64,000 nucleotides of DNA from Cryptosporangium sp044454545 (GCF_044454545.1 NZ_JBITDV010000001.1:372001-436000); one strand, 5' to 3'. Counted from the stretch's first letter, positions 43,024 to 51,452 are shown. Numbers and translations are program-made. Notes: generated from the letters alone by a model not told the origin.

Positions 43024-44412
43024 TCAGGCGTCCCGCGGTGCTCCGGCGCCGCGGGACGCGGGGGTCGTCCACAGCCGCACGACCGGATCCATCCCGCCGG
43101 TCGCCAGCAGCCGCCCGTCCGGGCGGAACGCGCAACTGAACACCGCCTCGCCCGTCCGGACGAGCGCGATCTGCCGCCCGGTCCCCCGGTCCCACCACCG
43201 CACGGTCCCGTCGTGGCCGCCCGACACCAGGTAGCGCCCGTCCGGGCTGAACGCCAGCGCGCCGATCGTCCCCTCGTGCCCGGTCAGCGGCGCACCGGCC
43301 GGGTGGTTGCCCGGGACGTCCCACAAGCGCACCAGGCCGTCCAGGCTCCCCGCGGCGACCAGCCGCCCGTCCGGGCTGAACGCGAGGCACGTCCCGGTGC
43401 CCAGGTGGTTCCCGGTGTGCATCCGGAGAAACAGGCCGGTGCGCAGATCCCACAGCCGCGTGCAGGGATCCATTCCGCCGGCCGCCGCGAACCGTCCGTC
43501 CGGGCTGAGCGCGAGCGCGCTGAGATGCGGAAAGCCGTCGACGATCGGCCCGGCGACCCGCCGGCCGGTCGTGGTGTCCCAGACCGACAACCGGTCGTCC
43601 TGGCCGCCGGTGGCCAGGTAGGTGGCGTCCCGGTCGAAGACGGCCGAGTACAGGGAACCTCCGCAGGAGTGCGGCGGCCCGGCCTCGCGCGGGTTCTCCG
43701 GGTCGGTCACGTCCCAGCGGCACAGCGACCCGTCCCAGCCCACCCCCAGCAGGCGGCGGCCGTCCGGTGTGAACGCCACCGCACCGACGCTGGTGCCGCA
43801 CCCCTGCAGCGGCGGCCCGACGAGGCGGGTCGCGGCCGCGTCGAACAGTCGCACCGTGGCGTCGTTGTCGCCGGCGGCGAGCATCCGCCCGTCGGGGCTG
43901 AACGCCAGCCGCACGGCCGCGGCGTGACCTCCGGCCAACGCCCAGGTGTCCGGCGCCCAGGCATCCGGGGCCTGGGTGCCCGGGAGCTGGGTGCCCGGGA
44001 GCTGGGTGCCCGGGGCCCGGGCGTCCGGCGCGGTGAGTCCGCGGAGCTCGTCCACGAAGCGGGCACCCGGCAGGCGGCCGCCGGTCACGTCCTCGCGGTG
44101 CAGCGACACCAGCTGCAGCGGCACCCGGCACGGCGCCAGCATCAGCGGCAGGATCCGTTTGCCCCGCTCCAGGGCGTAGTGGAGCTCGTTCTTCACCCAC
44201 GCCGACGACACCGCGTCCGGGCTCAGCACGACGACGAACGCCGCACACGCGTCGATCCGGTCCTGGAGTTCGTCCGGGAACGCGTCCCCGACCGCGAGAT
44301 CGAAGTCCCACCAGGCCGCGACGCCCGCGGCCGCGAGGAGCGCGGCGAGCTTCTCCACGTACGGCCGGTCGCGACGGCTGTAGCTGAGGAACACCGACCG
44401 GTCCACACGCAC
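43024..44412 (-). CDS. TIR-domain protein with a WD40 propeller
   Basis: A 462-residue protein. Residues 1-115 are a TIR domain: RSVFLSYSRRDRPYVEKLAA, GVAAWWDFDLAVGDAFPDE, and VLSPDAVSSAWVKNELHYAL. E76 stands where bacterial and plant TIR NADases have the catalytic Glu. A repeat-built linker (APGTQLPGTQLPGTQ) follows. Seven WD40 blades cover about 155-460, with recurrent LAFSPDGR and VRLWD signatures. TIR proteins with sensor domains usually serve immunity or cell suicide by depleting NAD+; the propeller would be the sensor. No obvious partner gene overlaps it. The role is inference. Confidence 0.8.
   Translation of the reverse strand: MRVDRSVFLSYSRRDRPYVEKLAALLAAAGVAAWWDFDLAVGDAFPDELQDRIDACAAFVVVLSPDAVSSAWVKNELHYALERGKRILPLMLAPCRVPLQLVSLHREDVTGGRLPGARFVDELRGLTAPDARAPGTQLPGTQLPGTQAPDAWAPDTWALAGGHAAAVRLAFSPDGRMLAAGDNDATVRLFDAAATRLVGPPLQGCGTSVGAVAFTPDGRRLLGVGWDGSLCRWDVTDPENPREAGPPHSCGGSLYSAVFDRDATYLATGGQDDRLSVWDTTTGRRVAGPIVDGFPHLSALALSPDGRFAAAGGMDPCTRLWDLRTGLFLRMHTGNHLGTGTCLAFSPDGRLVAAGSLDGLVRLWDVPGNHPAGAPLTGHEGTIGALAFSPDGRYLVSGGHDGTVRWWDRGTGRQIALVRTGEAVFSCAFRPDGRLLATGGMDPVVRLWTTPASRGAGAPRDA
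43946..44035 (-). repeat. 15-bp tandem repeat in the TIR-WD40 linker
   Basis: Six 15-bp units around the core GTGCCCGGGAGCTGG: two units at 43976-44005 are identical, the next is close, and the outer three have diverged. They encode five-residue repeats (APGTQ/LPGTQ/APDAW) joining the TIR and WD40 domains. Confidence 0.8.
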
Positions 44413-44458
44413 CAGTCTGCCCGAGCCGTCACGCGTCCCGTCCGTCGCGCTGCCCGCG

Positions 44459-44530
44459 GAGCGCGGACGGTCGCGGCCGCGCGACCGCTGAGCGCGGACG
44501 GTCGCGCGGCCCCGCGGCCGCGCGACCGCT
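44459..44530. repeat. Duplicated GC-rich palindrome between divergent genes
   Basis: Two direct copies, 31 bp (44459-44489) and 40 bp (44490-44530), begin GAGCGCGGACGGTCGCG and end GCGCGACCGCT. Each is internally palindromic (CGGTCGCG/CGCGACCG) and can fold into a strong hairpin. The place between two divergent starts is unusual for a terminator. Confidence 0.7.
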
Positions 44531-44579
44531 GAGGTGGCCGCTCGGCAGCGGGGACCGGCCGATCCGGCCGAGCGGTAGC

Positions 44580-45743
44580 GTGCCTCGCGTGAAGCGCGTC
44601 CTCCCCCTCGGCGTGGCGATCGTCGCGTTCGTCCTGACCGTCGTCGTCCTCCGGGTCGTCGTGTTCGACCGCGACACCCCGCCGATCCCGGGCATCCGCG
44701 CGACCGCGGAACTCGGCCCGCTCCGGCAGCACCCGCTGGTCAACGGGCGCGACAACGGCCAGAGCGCCCGGTACGGCGACACGTCGATCTGGGTGTTCGG
44801 CGACACCGTGCTGCGCGAGCCGTGGCGGTTCCTGTCCAGCACCGGCGCGGCCACGTCCGACCTGAGAGCCCGCGACGGGATCACGATCACCTCGCCCGAC
44901 GTCTTCGCGGACCCCGTCGGCGACCCGGTCGACCTGCTGCCGCTGCGGCCCCCGGAGACCCGGTTCACGAAGGCCCACGCCAAGGGGTCCTGCCGCCCGG
45001 AGACCGACGGCTACTGCGCGGTCCTGATCGGACTCTGGCCGGGGGCGATCGTCGCCGACCCGGCCCGCCGCCGCGTGCTGGTGTTCTACGCGAAGCTCTG
45101 CCGCGGAGGACCGGAGGGCTCACGCTGTTCCGGGCCGCTCGGGCACGGGCTCGGCACCGGCGTCGCCGCGATCGACATGACCACCAGGAAGGTCACCCGG
45201 CTGACCGCCACCGGTACGCGCACGCTGAGCAGCGTCGAAGGTCCCGATCCGACGTTGTTCTTCCCCGGGTCCACGCCCTGGACCGCGGCCGCCACGCTGG
45301 TCGGCGACGACCTCTACGTCTACGGCGACTGCGACGCCCGCTGCCACGTGGCCCGGGTGCCCGTAGCCTCGGTCGCCGACCGGTCGGCCTGGCGGTTCTG
45401 GGCCGGCGACGACCGCTGGGCCGCCGACGAGGGCGGCGCGGCCGCGAACCTGTCCGGGGGCTCGGCCGGCAACAGCGTGATCCACGTGCCCGCGCTCGAC
45501 GCGTGGCTCAACGTCTACCTGCCGAAGCTGAGCAACACGCTGACCGGGCAGGTCGGGTCGTCGCCGTCGGGGCCGTGGTCGCGGCCGTTCGCGATCGCCG
45601 AGACCGACAGCGCGGGCGGCGGCGCGAACTACGCCGGGTTCGCGCACCCGGAGTTCGCCGAGAAGGACGGCCGGGTCCAGTACTTCAGCTACTACCAGGC
45701 GAAGACCTACCAGCAGAGAATCATCCGGGTGGAGTTCGACTGA
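44580..45743 (+). CDS. DUF4185-type secreted or membrane-anchored protein
   Basis: A 387-residue protein. A single hydrophobic helix near the N-terminus (LPLGVAIVAFVLTVVVLRVV, residues 8-27) could be a signal anchor. The rest looks like a five-bladed propeller of the DUF4185 type: SARYGDTSIWVFGDTVLREP near 60, VEGPDPTLFFPGS near 210, VGDDLYVYGDCDARCHVARV near 240 and FAHPEFAEKDGRVQYFSYYQ near 355. Such proteins resemble glycosidase-fold sugar-binding proteins, but no catalytic activity is established. Either the GTG at 44580 or the one at 44589 could be the start; neither has a clear ribosome site. The gene ends 15 bp before the LuxR gene on the same strand. Confidence 0.65.
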   Translation: MPRVKRVLPLGVAIVAFVLTVVVLRVVVFDRDTPPIPGIRATAELGPLRQHPLVNGRDNGQSARYGDTSIWVFGDTVLREPWRFLSSTGAATSDLRARDGITITSPDVFADPVGDPVDLLPLRPPETRFTKAHAKGSCRPETDGYCAVLIGLWPGAIVADPARRRVLVFYAKLCRGGPEGSRCSGPLGHGLGTGVAAIDMTTRKVTRLTATGTRTLSSVEGPDPTLFFPGSTPWTAAATLVGDDLYVYGDCDARCHVARVPVASVADRSAWRFWAGDDRWAADEGGAAANLSGGSAGNSVIHVPALDAWLNVYLPKLSNTLTGQVGSSPSGPWSRPFAIAETDSAGGGANYAGFAHPEFAEKDGRVQYFSYYQAKTYQQRIIRVEFD

Positions 45744-45758
45744 CCTCAGGAGCCGCCC

Positions 45759-48700
45759 GTGATCGCCGGACGCGCGGAACAGCTTCGCCGGATCGAGCAC
45801 GTGGTGGCGGCCGGTGGGGCGCTGGTCGTGCACGGCGAGGCCGGGATCGGCAAGAGCACGCTGCTGGACTCGGTGGCGGCCCGGGCGTCCGGGCACACCG
45901 TGCTGCGGGCCTGCGGCGCCGAGACCGAGGCCGACCTGGCCTTCTCGGCGCTGACCGACCTGCTGGGGCCGGTGCTGCCCGACTGCGCGGCGCTGCCCGA
46001 GCCGCAGGCCGCGGCGGTACGCGGTGCGCTGGCCTCCGGCCCGCCCGGGCCCGGCGACCGGCTCACGGTCTGCGTCGCGGCCCTCGGGCTGTTGCGGGCC
46101 GCCGCGCTCCGGCGTCCCGTGCTGGCTCTGGTGGACGACGTGCAGTGGGTCGACGCGTCCTCGCGGGAGTGCGTCGAGTACGTGGCCCGGCGGGCCGGTG
46201 CGGGCGTCGCGGTGATCGTGGCGGCCCGGGACCCGTGGTACGAACGGGCCCGGGACGGGCTCCCGGAGCTGACGGTCGGGCCGGTGAGCGGGGGCGCCGC
46301 CCTCGACATCCTGCGCGAGCGGGCGCCGGACCTGGCGTCGCCGGTCGCGGCCGCGGTGGCCAGGGCGGCAGCCGGGAACCCGCTCGCCCTCGTCGAATTG
46401 CCGTCGACGCTGACCGCGGCCCAGCGGACCGGCGCCGACGCGCTCGACCTGCCGTTCGCGCCGGGGCGCCGGCTGCTGCGGGTGTTCGCCGACCGGGTCG
46501 ACGCGTTGCGGCCGGCCGCGTACCGGGCCGCGCTGGTGGCGGCCGCGTACGCGGGGAGCGACCTGCGGACGATCGAGGCCGCCTGCGCGCGCGCCGGGAC
46601 GTCGGCCGACCACCTCGACGCGGCCGAGGCCCGGGACGTCGTGCGGGTGCACGACGGGCGGGTGACGTTCACCCATCCGCTGGTGCGGGGGCTGGTGTAC
46701 CGGCGGGCCCCGGCGTCGCTGCGGCGGCAGTCGCACGCGGTGCTGGCCGCGGTCCTCGACTCCGACCAGCGGGCGTGGCACCTGGCCTCGGCCGCCGTCG
46801 GCCCCGACGAGGAGGCCGCGTCGGCGCTCGATGCGGTCGCCGCCAGGGCCGTCGCCCGGCGCGCCTACGCCGCCGCGTCCGCCGCCGCCGCCCGCGCCGC
46901 CGACCTGACCGCCCCCACCCCCGGCGCGACCGGCCCACCGCACGGGGCCGGCCCGGCACACGGGACCGGCCCGGCACACGGGGCCGGGCCGGACGCCGCG
47001 GGCCTGCGGCGCGGGCGGCTGTACGTCGCCGCGCAGGCCGCGGCCGCCGCCGGCCGGGCCGACCGGGCGCTGGCGCTGCTGGCCCGGGCCGGTTCCGGCC
47101 ACGACGTCCGGGTGGACCACCTGTACGGCCGGTTGCTGGTCTGGCGGGGACGGGCCGCGGAGGCGACGCCGCTGCTCGTGGCACACGCCCGCCGCTGCCC
47201 GGATCCCGCGGTGGCCGCCGCGATGTACGCCGACGCCGCCGTCGGCGCCACGACGATCACCGCCCACCGCACCGCCGAACGCCACGCGCGCCGGGCCGCC
47301 GCGCTGATCCCGGCCACCGCCGACCGGGAACTGCGCGGGCCGGTGCTGGCCACGTTCGCGTGGACGCTCGCCCTGCGCGGCCAGGCCCGCGAATCGCGGG
47401 CCGTGCTCGAGCGCGCCGACGAACTCGCCGCCGGCCTCGACCCGCTCGGCCCGAACGGGCCCTGGCTGCACCTGCTGCTGCGGACCCGCCTCTCGCTCAC
47501 CGACTACGAACTCGCCCGCACCGCCGCCCGCGACTGGGCCGACCGGGCCCGCGACGCCGCCGCGCTCACCACGCTCGGCGGCGCCACCCTGGTCCTCGCC
47601 GACGCCGGTTTCCGCCTCGGCGACTGGCGCGCCGCCGACGCCGCGGCCCGCGAAACCCTCGAGGTCGCGCACGACGCCGGTCAGCCCGCCCTGATCGGCT
47701 ACGCCCACACGATCCGGGCCCGCATCCTGGCCGCCCGCGGCGACGACGACGCGAGCCGCGACGCCGTCGCGGCCGCCCTGACCGTGGCCCGCGACCAGAA
47801 CATCACGACCGGCCTGATCCATGCCCACGCCGCCGCGGGCTTCCGGGAACTCAGCGCCGACCGCCCGGCCGGCGCCGCCGACGCCCTCGTGCTGGTCGAA
47901 CGGGAGGTCACCGGGTCCGGCTCCCGCGAACCCACGCTCGTCCCGTGGGCCGCCGACCTGGTCGAGGCCTCCGTCCGCCTCGGTCGCCGCGACGACGCCC
48001 GCCGCGTCGCCCGCACGCTGCGCGCGGCGGCCAGGGTGACCCGCAGCGCGCCCGCGCTCGCCGCCTCGGCCCGGTGCCACGGCCTGCTCACCGACCATTT
48101 CGACGGCGCGTTCGCCCGGGCCCTGGCCTACGACCGGGCGCGCCCGGTGCCGTTCGAGCGGGCCCGCACGCTGCTGGCGTCCGGACGGCGCCTGCACCGG
48201 GCCCGCCGCCGCACCGAGGCCCGCGTCCACCTCCGGGAGGCCCTGGCCGGGTTCCGCGCCCTCGGGGCGGATGCCTGGACCGCGCAGACCGAGGCCGAAC
48301 TCCGGGCGGCCGGCGCCCGCCGCCGCGCCCCGGCGAGCGACGCGCTCACCCCGCAGGAACTGCGGGTCGCCGACGCCGCCGCGCAGGGCCACTCGACCCG
48401 CGACATCGCCGCGGCCCTGTTCCTCTCCCCGAAGACCATCGACTACCACCTGCGCCACATCTACCGGAAACTCGGCGTCCATTCGCGAGCCCACCTGGCC
48501 GCGGTCTTAAGAACCAGGTCTTTCCCCGGTGACCAGCAACCAGCGCTTTCCTACCGTTTCCCTGGTCAGAACACGAACGGGGAGACACGAACCATGAGCG
48601 ACATCGTCATCAAGGACCACTCGTTCACCGCGAGCGGCATCACCTATTTCCGCGACAACATCTACTCGATCGAGATGGGCTCCTACGGCAAGAAGCACGA

Positions 48701-49280
48701 CGTGGCCCTGAGCCCGAAGGCCTACCTGGAGGTGCAGAACCGGATCCAGCGCGACGTCCTGAAGCCCTACCTGCGCTACGGCAACTACGTGACGATCGAC
48801 TGGGAGAAGCAGAGCTCTTCGGAGGTCAACGCCCAGGGGAAATTCACGTACTTCACGGCGTCGGCGTCCGGCGGGCTGACCGCCGACTACACGAAGGCGA
48901 AGTCCGAGCACCTCCGCCTGGTCTACTTCCGCATCGACAACGGGTCGATGGAGAAGATGCTCAACCAGGACGCCGACGGCTGCCGCAAGTACCTGCGCGA
49001 CGAGGGCGGCGACGGCCGGGTGGTCTGCGGGTTGTGGATCGCCACCGACCACACGGTCGCCGAGACCGTCGACGCGGCCTACAAGGGCAACGGCAGCGTC
49101 TCGGTGAGCGTCGGGGCAGCCGGCCTCGACGTGTCGGCGACGGCCACGACCGGCACGAAGAAGACCGTCACGATGACCGTCGGCCCCGGGGCGTTCGCGT
49201 ACCTGCTGGCCAAGGTCACCGACTGGGACTCCGACGACAAGGTCGGGACGGTCAGGGACGACAAGCACGGGCTCTCCTGA
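45759..49280 (+). CDS. LAL-type LuxR regulator read in frame into an unrelated protein
   Basis: The frame is open for 1173 codons. Residues 1-~917 are a large ATP-binding LuxR regulator: VVHGEAGIGKSTLLDSVAAR (Walker A, ~24-43), VLALVDDVQWVD (Walker B), TPR-like helices, and the LuxR HTH LTPQELRVADAAAQGHSTRD, then LSPKTIDYHLRHIYRKLGV near 865-910. LAL proteins end right after the HTH (HLAAVLR). Here the frame continues through ~27 codons of intergenic-looking sequence and then the whole 228-residue protein that has its own ribosome site at 48594. A TAA exists in another frame at 48508. Either a real fusion, a lost stop, or a one-base error. The GTG start follows CAGGAG. Confidence 0.7.
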   Translation: MIAGRAEQLRRIEHVVAAGGALVVHGEAGIGKSTLLDSVAARASGHTVLRACGAETEADLAFSALTDLLGPVLPDCAALPEPQAAAVRGALASGPPGPGDRLTVCVAALGLLRAAALRRPVLALVDDVQWVDASSRECVEYVARRAGAGVAVIVAARDPWYERARDGLPELTVGPVSGGAALDILRERAPDLASPVAAAVARAAAGNPLALVELPSTLTAAQRTGADALDLPFAPGRRLLRVFADRVDALRPAAYRAALVAAAYAGSDLRTIEAACARAGTSADHLDAAEARDVVRVHDGRVTFTHPLVRGLVYRRAPASLRRQSHAVLAAVLDSDQRAWHLASAAVGPDEEAASALDAVAARAVARRAYAAASAAAARAADLTAPTPGATGPPHGAGPAHGTGPAHGAGPDAAGLRRGRLYVAAQAAAAAGRADRALALLARAGSGHDVRVDHLYGRLLVWRGRAAEATPLLVAHARRCPDPAVAAAMYADAAVGATTITAHRTAERHARRAAALIPATADRELRGPVLATFAWTLALRGQARESRAVLERADELAAGLDPLGPNGPWLHLLLRTRLSLTDYELARTAARDWADRARDAAALTTLGGATLVLADAGFRLGDWRAADAAARETLEVAHDAGQPALIGYAHTIRARILAARGDDDASRDAVAAALTVARDQNITTGLIHAHAAAGFRELSADRPAGAADALVLVEREVTGSGSREPTLVPWAADLVEASVRLGRRDDARRVARTLRAAARVTRSAPALAASARCHGLLTDHFDGAFARALAYDRARPVPFERARTLLASGRRLHRARRRTEARVHLREALAGFRALGADAWTAQTEAELRAAGARRRAPASDALTPQELRVADAAAQGHSTRDIAAALFLSPKTIDYHLRHIYRKLGVHSRAHLAAVLRTRSFPGDQQPALSYRFPGQNTNGETRTMSDIVIKDHSFTASGITYFRDNIYSIEMGSYGKKHDVALSPKAYLEVQNRIQRDVLKPYLRYGNYVTIDWEKQSSSEVNAQGKFTYFTASASGGLTADYTKAKSEHLRLVYFRIDNGSMEKMLNQDADGCRKYLRDEGGDGRVVCGLWIATDHTVAETVDAAYKGNGSVSVSVGAAGLDVSATATTGTKKTVTMTVGPGAFAYLLAKVTDWDSDDKVGTVRDDKHGLS
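48594..49280 (+). CDS. Unrecognised 228-residue protein, own RBS inside the LuxR frame
   Basis: From an ATG with GGGGAGA 8 nt upstream the product reads MSDIVIKDHSFTASGITYFR and continues with many Tyr, Lys and Asp residues. It has no signal peptide. A C-terminal Gly/Ser/Thr/Val-rich part (NGSVSVSVGAAGLDVSATAT, then TGTKKTVTMTVGPGAFAYLL) alternates small and hydrophobic residues like two beta-hairpins. There are two Cys (DGCRKYL, VVCGLW). I do not recognise the family. The sequence would fit a soluble beta-rich protein, perhaps membrane-interacting, but that is a guess. A 15-bp-stem terminator follows immediately. It is in the same frame as the LuxR gene, so it may be made alone, fused, or both. 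Confidence 0.6.
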   Translation: MSDIVIKDHSFTASGITYFRDNIYSIEMGSYGKKHDVALSPKAYLEVQNRIQRDVLKPYLRYGNYVTIDWEKQSSSEVNAQGKFTYFTASASGGLTADYTKAKSEHLRLVYFRIDNGSMEKMLNQDADGCRKYLRDEGGDGRVVCGLWIATDHTVAETVDAAYKGNGSVSVSVGAAGLDVSATATTGTKKTVTMTVGPGAFAYLLAKVTDWDSDDKVGTVRDDKHGLS

Positions 49281-49286
49281 GCCGGT

Positions 49287-49322
49287 GCGGCCGGGCCCGC
49301 CGGCTCAGGCGGGCCCGGCCGC
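49287..49322. terminator. Strong hairpin between convergent genes
   Basis: A perfect 15-bp stem, GCGGCCGGGCCCGCC (49287-49301) with its complement at 49308-49322 and loop GGCTCA, lies between the convergent stops at 49280 and 49331. It can act in both directions. It lacks a T-run, which is common in GC-rich actinomycetes. Confidence 0.75.
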
Positions 49323-49330
49323 CGTTCGTG

Positions 49331-49720
49331 CTACCGCTCGCGCAGGATCCCGTCCTCGTCCGCGGCGTCGGCGAGTTCCCCGAACTCCCGGTTCCCCAGC
49401 TCCAGGCTGCTCTGGACGTCGGGCAGCGCGGCCGGCACGACCCGGAACGCCCGGCCCGGCTCGGCGTCCAGATCGACCACCAGTACCGGCTGCTCGGGAC
49501 TGGCGAGCGTCACGGTGTCGGCGAGGAACGCGAACGACCGCTCCGGGTCGGCGCCGAGCTGCGCCTCCAGGTCCTCCGGGGTCGTCCCGTCGAACGACGG
49601 GTCGCTGACGACCCGGAGCTCGGAATCGGACGCGACCACGGCGACCAGCGCGTTCCACGCCACCGGATCGGTGTAGTCGGCCCGGATCAGCAGCGTCTTG
49701 TCCACAGGTAGCTCAGCCAC
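49331..49720 (-). CDS. DUF6924-like small protein
   Basis: A 129-residue acidic protein. TLLIRADYTDPVAWNALVAV near the start, FLADTVTLASPEQPVLVVDL in the middle and GRAFRVVPAALPD with ELGNREFGELADAADEDGIL at the end match what I know of the DUF6924 family of actinobacteria. These are small cytosolic proteins of unknown function, sometimes near toxin-immunity genes. A GTG at 49720 is used; a GTG at 49705 is possible. It is the only minus-strand gene between the LuxR unit and the MerR-type promoter of the next gene, and it shares a bidirectional terminator with the former. Confidence 0.6.
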   Translation of the reverse strand: MAELPVDKTLLIRADYTDPVAWNALVAVVASDSELRVVSDPSFDGTTPEDLEAQLGADPERSFAFLADTVTLASPEQPVLVVDLDAEPGRAFRVVPAALPDVQSSLELGNREFGELADAADEDGILRER

Positions 49721-49751
49721 GCCGACACCGTACAGGGGCGCCGGGCGCGGC

Positions 49752-49783
49752 CTTGCGTTAGAGCGCGCTCGAAGTCCTACCGT
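49752..49783 (+). promoter_or_regulatory. MerR-type promoter of the aldo-keto reductase gene
   Basis: A -35 element TTGCGT (49753-49758) and a -10-like TACCGT (49778-49783) are separated by 19 bp. A near-perfect dyad, TTAGAGCGCGCTCGAA (49758-49773), fills the spacer. Overlong spacers with a central dyad are the hallmark of MerR-controlled promoters. No MerR gene is in the window. Confidence 0.55.
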
Positions 49784-49789
49784 GGCCGC

Positions 49790-50758
49790 ATGAACGAACG
49801 GACGCTGTGGAACGACGGGCCGCGCGTGGGCGCGATCGGGCTCGGCTGCATGGGCATGACCTGGGCCTACGGCACGGACCCGGACTCCGACGACCCGGCC
49901 GCGGTGATCGCCGGCGCGCTCGGCCTCGGCGTCACGCTGATCGACACCTCCGACGTCTACGGCCCGTTCACGAACGAGGAATTGGTCGGCCGGGCCCTCG
50001 CCGGGCGCCGCGACGAGGTGACGCTCGCGACCAAGGGCGGCCTGGTCGCGAACCTCCTCCCCGACGGCACGCCCGACCCGACCCGCCTCCCGTACCCGGA
50101 CGGCAGCCCCGGTCACCTGCGGGACGCGATCGACGCCTCGCTGCGCCGCCTCGGGGTCGAGCACATCGACCTGTATTACCTGCACCGGCCCGACCCGGCC
50201 ACCCCGGTCGAAGACAGCATCGGCGTGCTGGCCGACGCGGTGCGGGCGGGCAAGATCGGCGCGATCGGGGTGTCGGAGTTCAGCGTCGAGCAGCTCGACC
50301 GGGCGCAGGCCGTGCACCCGATCAGCGCGGTCCAGTCGGAGCTGTCGCTCTGGACCCGCGACCACCTGACGACGACGCTGCCGTGGTGCGTGGCGCACGG
50401 TGCCGGGTTCGTGCCGTTCTCGCCGCTCGGGCGGGGTTTCCTCACCGGGGCGTTCCGGGAGGCGGCGTTCGCCCCCGACGACTTCCGGGCGCGCAACCCG
50501 CGATTCCGGCCGGAGAATCTGGCGGCGAACCTGGCGATCGTCGACGCGGTCGAGGCCGTCGCGGCGAAGTACGACGCGACCGCCGCGCAGGCCGCGCTGG
50601 CCTGGGTGCTGGCGCAGGGCGAGCAGGTCGTGCCGATCCCGGGTACCCGGCGGCTCTCCCGGCTCGCGGAGAACGCGGGCGCCGCCGCGCTGCAGTTGCG
50701 TCCGGAGGATCTCGCGTCGCTCGACGCGCTTCCCGCCCCGGCCGGCGCACGCTACTGA
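49790..50758 (+). CDS. Aldo-keto reductase
   Basis: A 322-residue NADPH-dependent aldo-keto reductase of the AKR13/YakC type. It has AIGLGCMGMTWAYGTDPDSD near residue 15, TLIDTSDVYGPFTNEELVGR with Asp/Tyr near 50, LATKGG with Lys, and HIDLYYLHRPDPATPVEDSI with His near 127. GKIGAIGVSEFSVEQLDRAQ follows, and QVVPIPGTRRLSRLAENAGA near 290 binds the cofactor. Relatives are induced by MerR regulators and detoxify carbonyl compounds; a MerR-type promoter lies directly upstream here. The ATG at 49790 is the only well-placed start. Monocistronic. Confidence 0.85.
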   Translation: MNERTLWNDGPRVGAIGLGCMGMTWAYGTDPDSDDPAAVIAGALGLGVTLIDTSDVYGPFTNEELVGRALAGRRDEVTLATKGGLVANLLPDGTPDPTRLPYPDGSPGHLRDAIDASLRRLGVEHIDLYYLHRPDPATPVEDSIGVLADAVRAGKIGAIGVSEFSVEQLDRAQAVHPISAVQSELSLWTRDHLTTTLPWCVAHGAGFVPFSPLGRGFLTGAFREAAFAPDDFRARNPRFRPENLAANLAIVDAVEAVAAKYDATAAQAALAWVLAQGEQVVPIPGTRRLSRLAENAGAAALQLRPEDLASLDALPAPAGARY

Positions 50759-50858
50759 CGGTCAACGAACCGTATTAAAAGCATCTGAAGCAGAGACGTA
50801 ACACCCTTCTCATGAGTCACGGTACGTAGGCATTTTTGGTGCCCACTTTGGAGGACTC

Positions 50859-51452
50859 ATGTCACGAAAGGGTGGACGGCGCGCGCTGCGCGCCGCACTC
50901 GCCCTCGCCGGAGCGACCGCTCTGGCGCTCGGCGTCGCACCCGGGGCCGCGCTGGCCACGCAGGCCGGCCCGGGCGGCAGCCCCGGCCACGGGCACGGGC
51001 ACGGCGGCTCGTTCACGCTGCCGGCCGGTGCCCCGACCCCGGGTGACGGTTACCGCATCCAAGCCGCGTACAAAGTCGTGAGCGGCGTCCAGACCTACAA
51101 GTGCCTCGACACCGGGGTGTGGGACACCGCGTCCACGCCGGAGGCACAGCTCGCGCAGTACGACGGCCGCGGCCGGATCCACCACTACGCCGGACCGCGC
51201 TGGACCGCCCGCGACGGTTCGACGCTGCTCGGCGCGGTCGCGACGAAGGTGCCGCAGACCGGCACGATCCCGTGGCTGCTGCTCACCACGACGCTCGAGA
51301 AGGGCAAGCCCCGTCAGGAGCTCAGCCGGGTCACGCACATCAGCCGGGTCAACACGACCGGAGGTGTCGGACCGACGGGGGCCTGCACCCCGGGCCAGAC
51401 GCAGTCGGTGAAGTACGGCGCCGACTACGTGTTCTGGGTGCCGAAGGCCTGA
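50859..51452 (+). CDS. Secreted DUF3455 domain protein
   Basis: A 197-residue exported protein. A basic N-terminus and hydrophobic core (RAALALAGATALALGVAPGA) with AALA-TQ gives a signal peptide of about 33 residues. A His/Gly-rich stretch, GHGHGHGG, follows. The mature domain has KVVSGVQTYKCLDTGVWDTA near 72, HHYAGPRWTARDGSTLLGAV near 110 and NTTGGVGPTGACTPGQTQSV near 165, matching DUF3455. Its two Cys could form a disulfide. Function unknown; members are found in cell walls of fungi and actinomycetes. An upstream stretch from 50800 (GTAACA then GGTACG about 20 bp on) could be an ECF-sigma promoter. A strong terminator follows. Confidence 0.7.
   Translation: MSRKGGRRALRAALALAGATALALGVAPGAALATQAGPGGSPGHGHGHGGSFTLPAGAPTPGDGYRIQAAYKVVSGVQTYKCLDTGVWDTASTPEAQLAQYDGRGRIHHYAGPRWTARDGSTLLGAVATKVPQTGTIPWLLLTTTLEKGKPRQELSRVTHISRVNTTGGVGPTGACTPGQTQSVKYGADYVFWVPKA

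Noticed and set aside
45120..48494. A minus-strand open frame of over 1100 codons opposite the LuxR gene
   Set aside because: It is antisense to a gene with clear Walker and HTH motifs. Its Gly/Arg/Val-rich product matches no family and arises from the strong GC bias.
44822..48532. A plus-strand open frame of over 1200 codons in another phase
   Set aside because: The product is Arg/Pro/Gly-rich low complexity and overlaps two recognisable genes, so it is a shadow frame.
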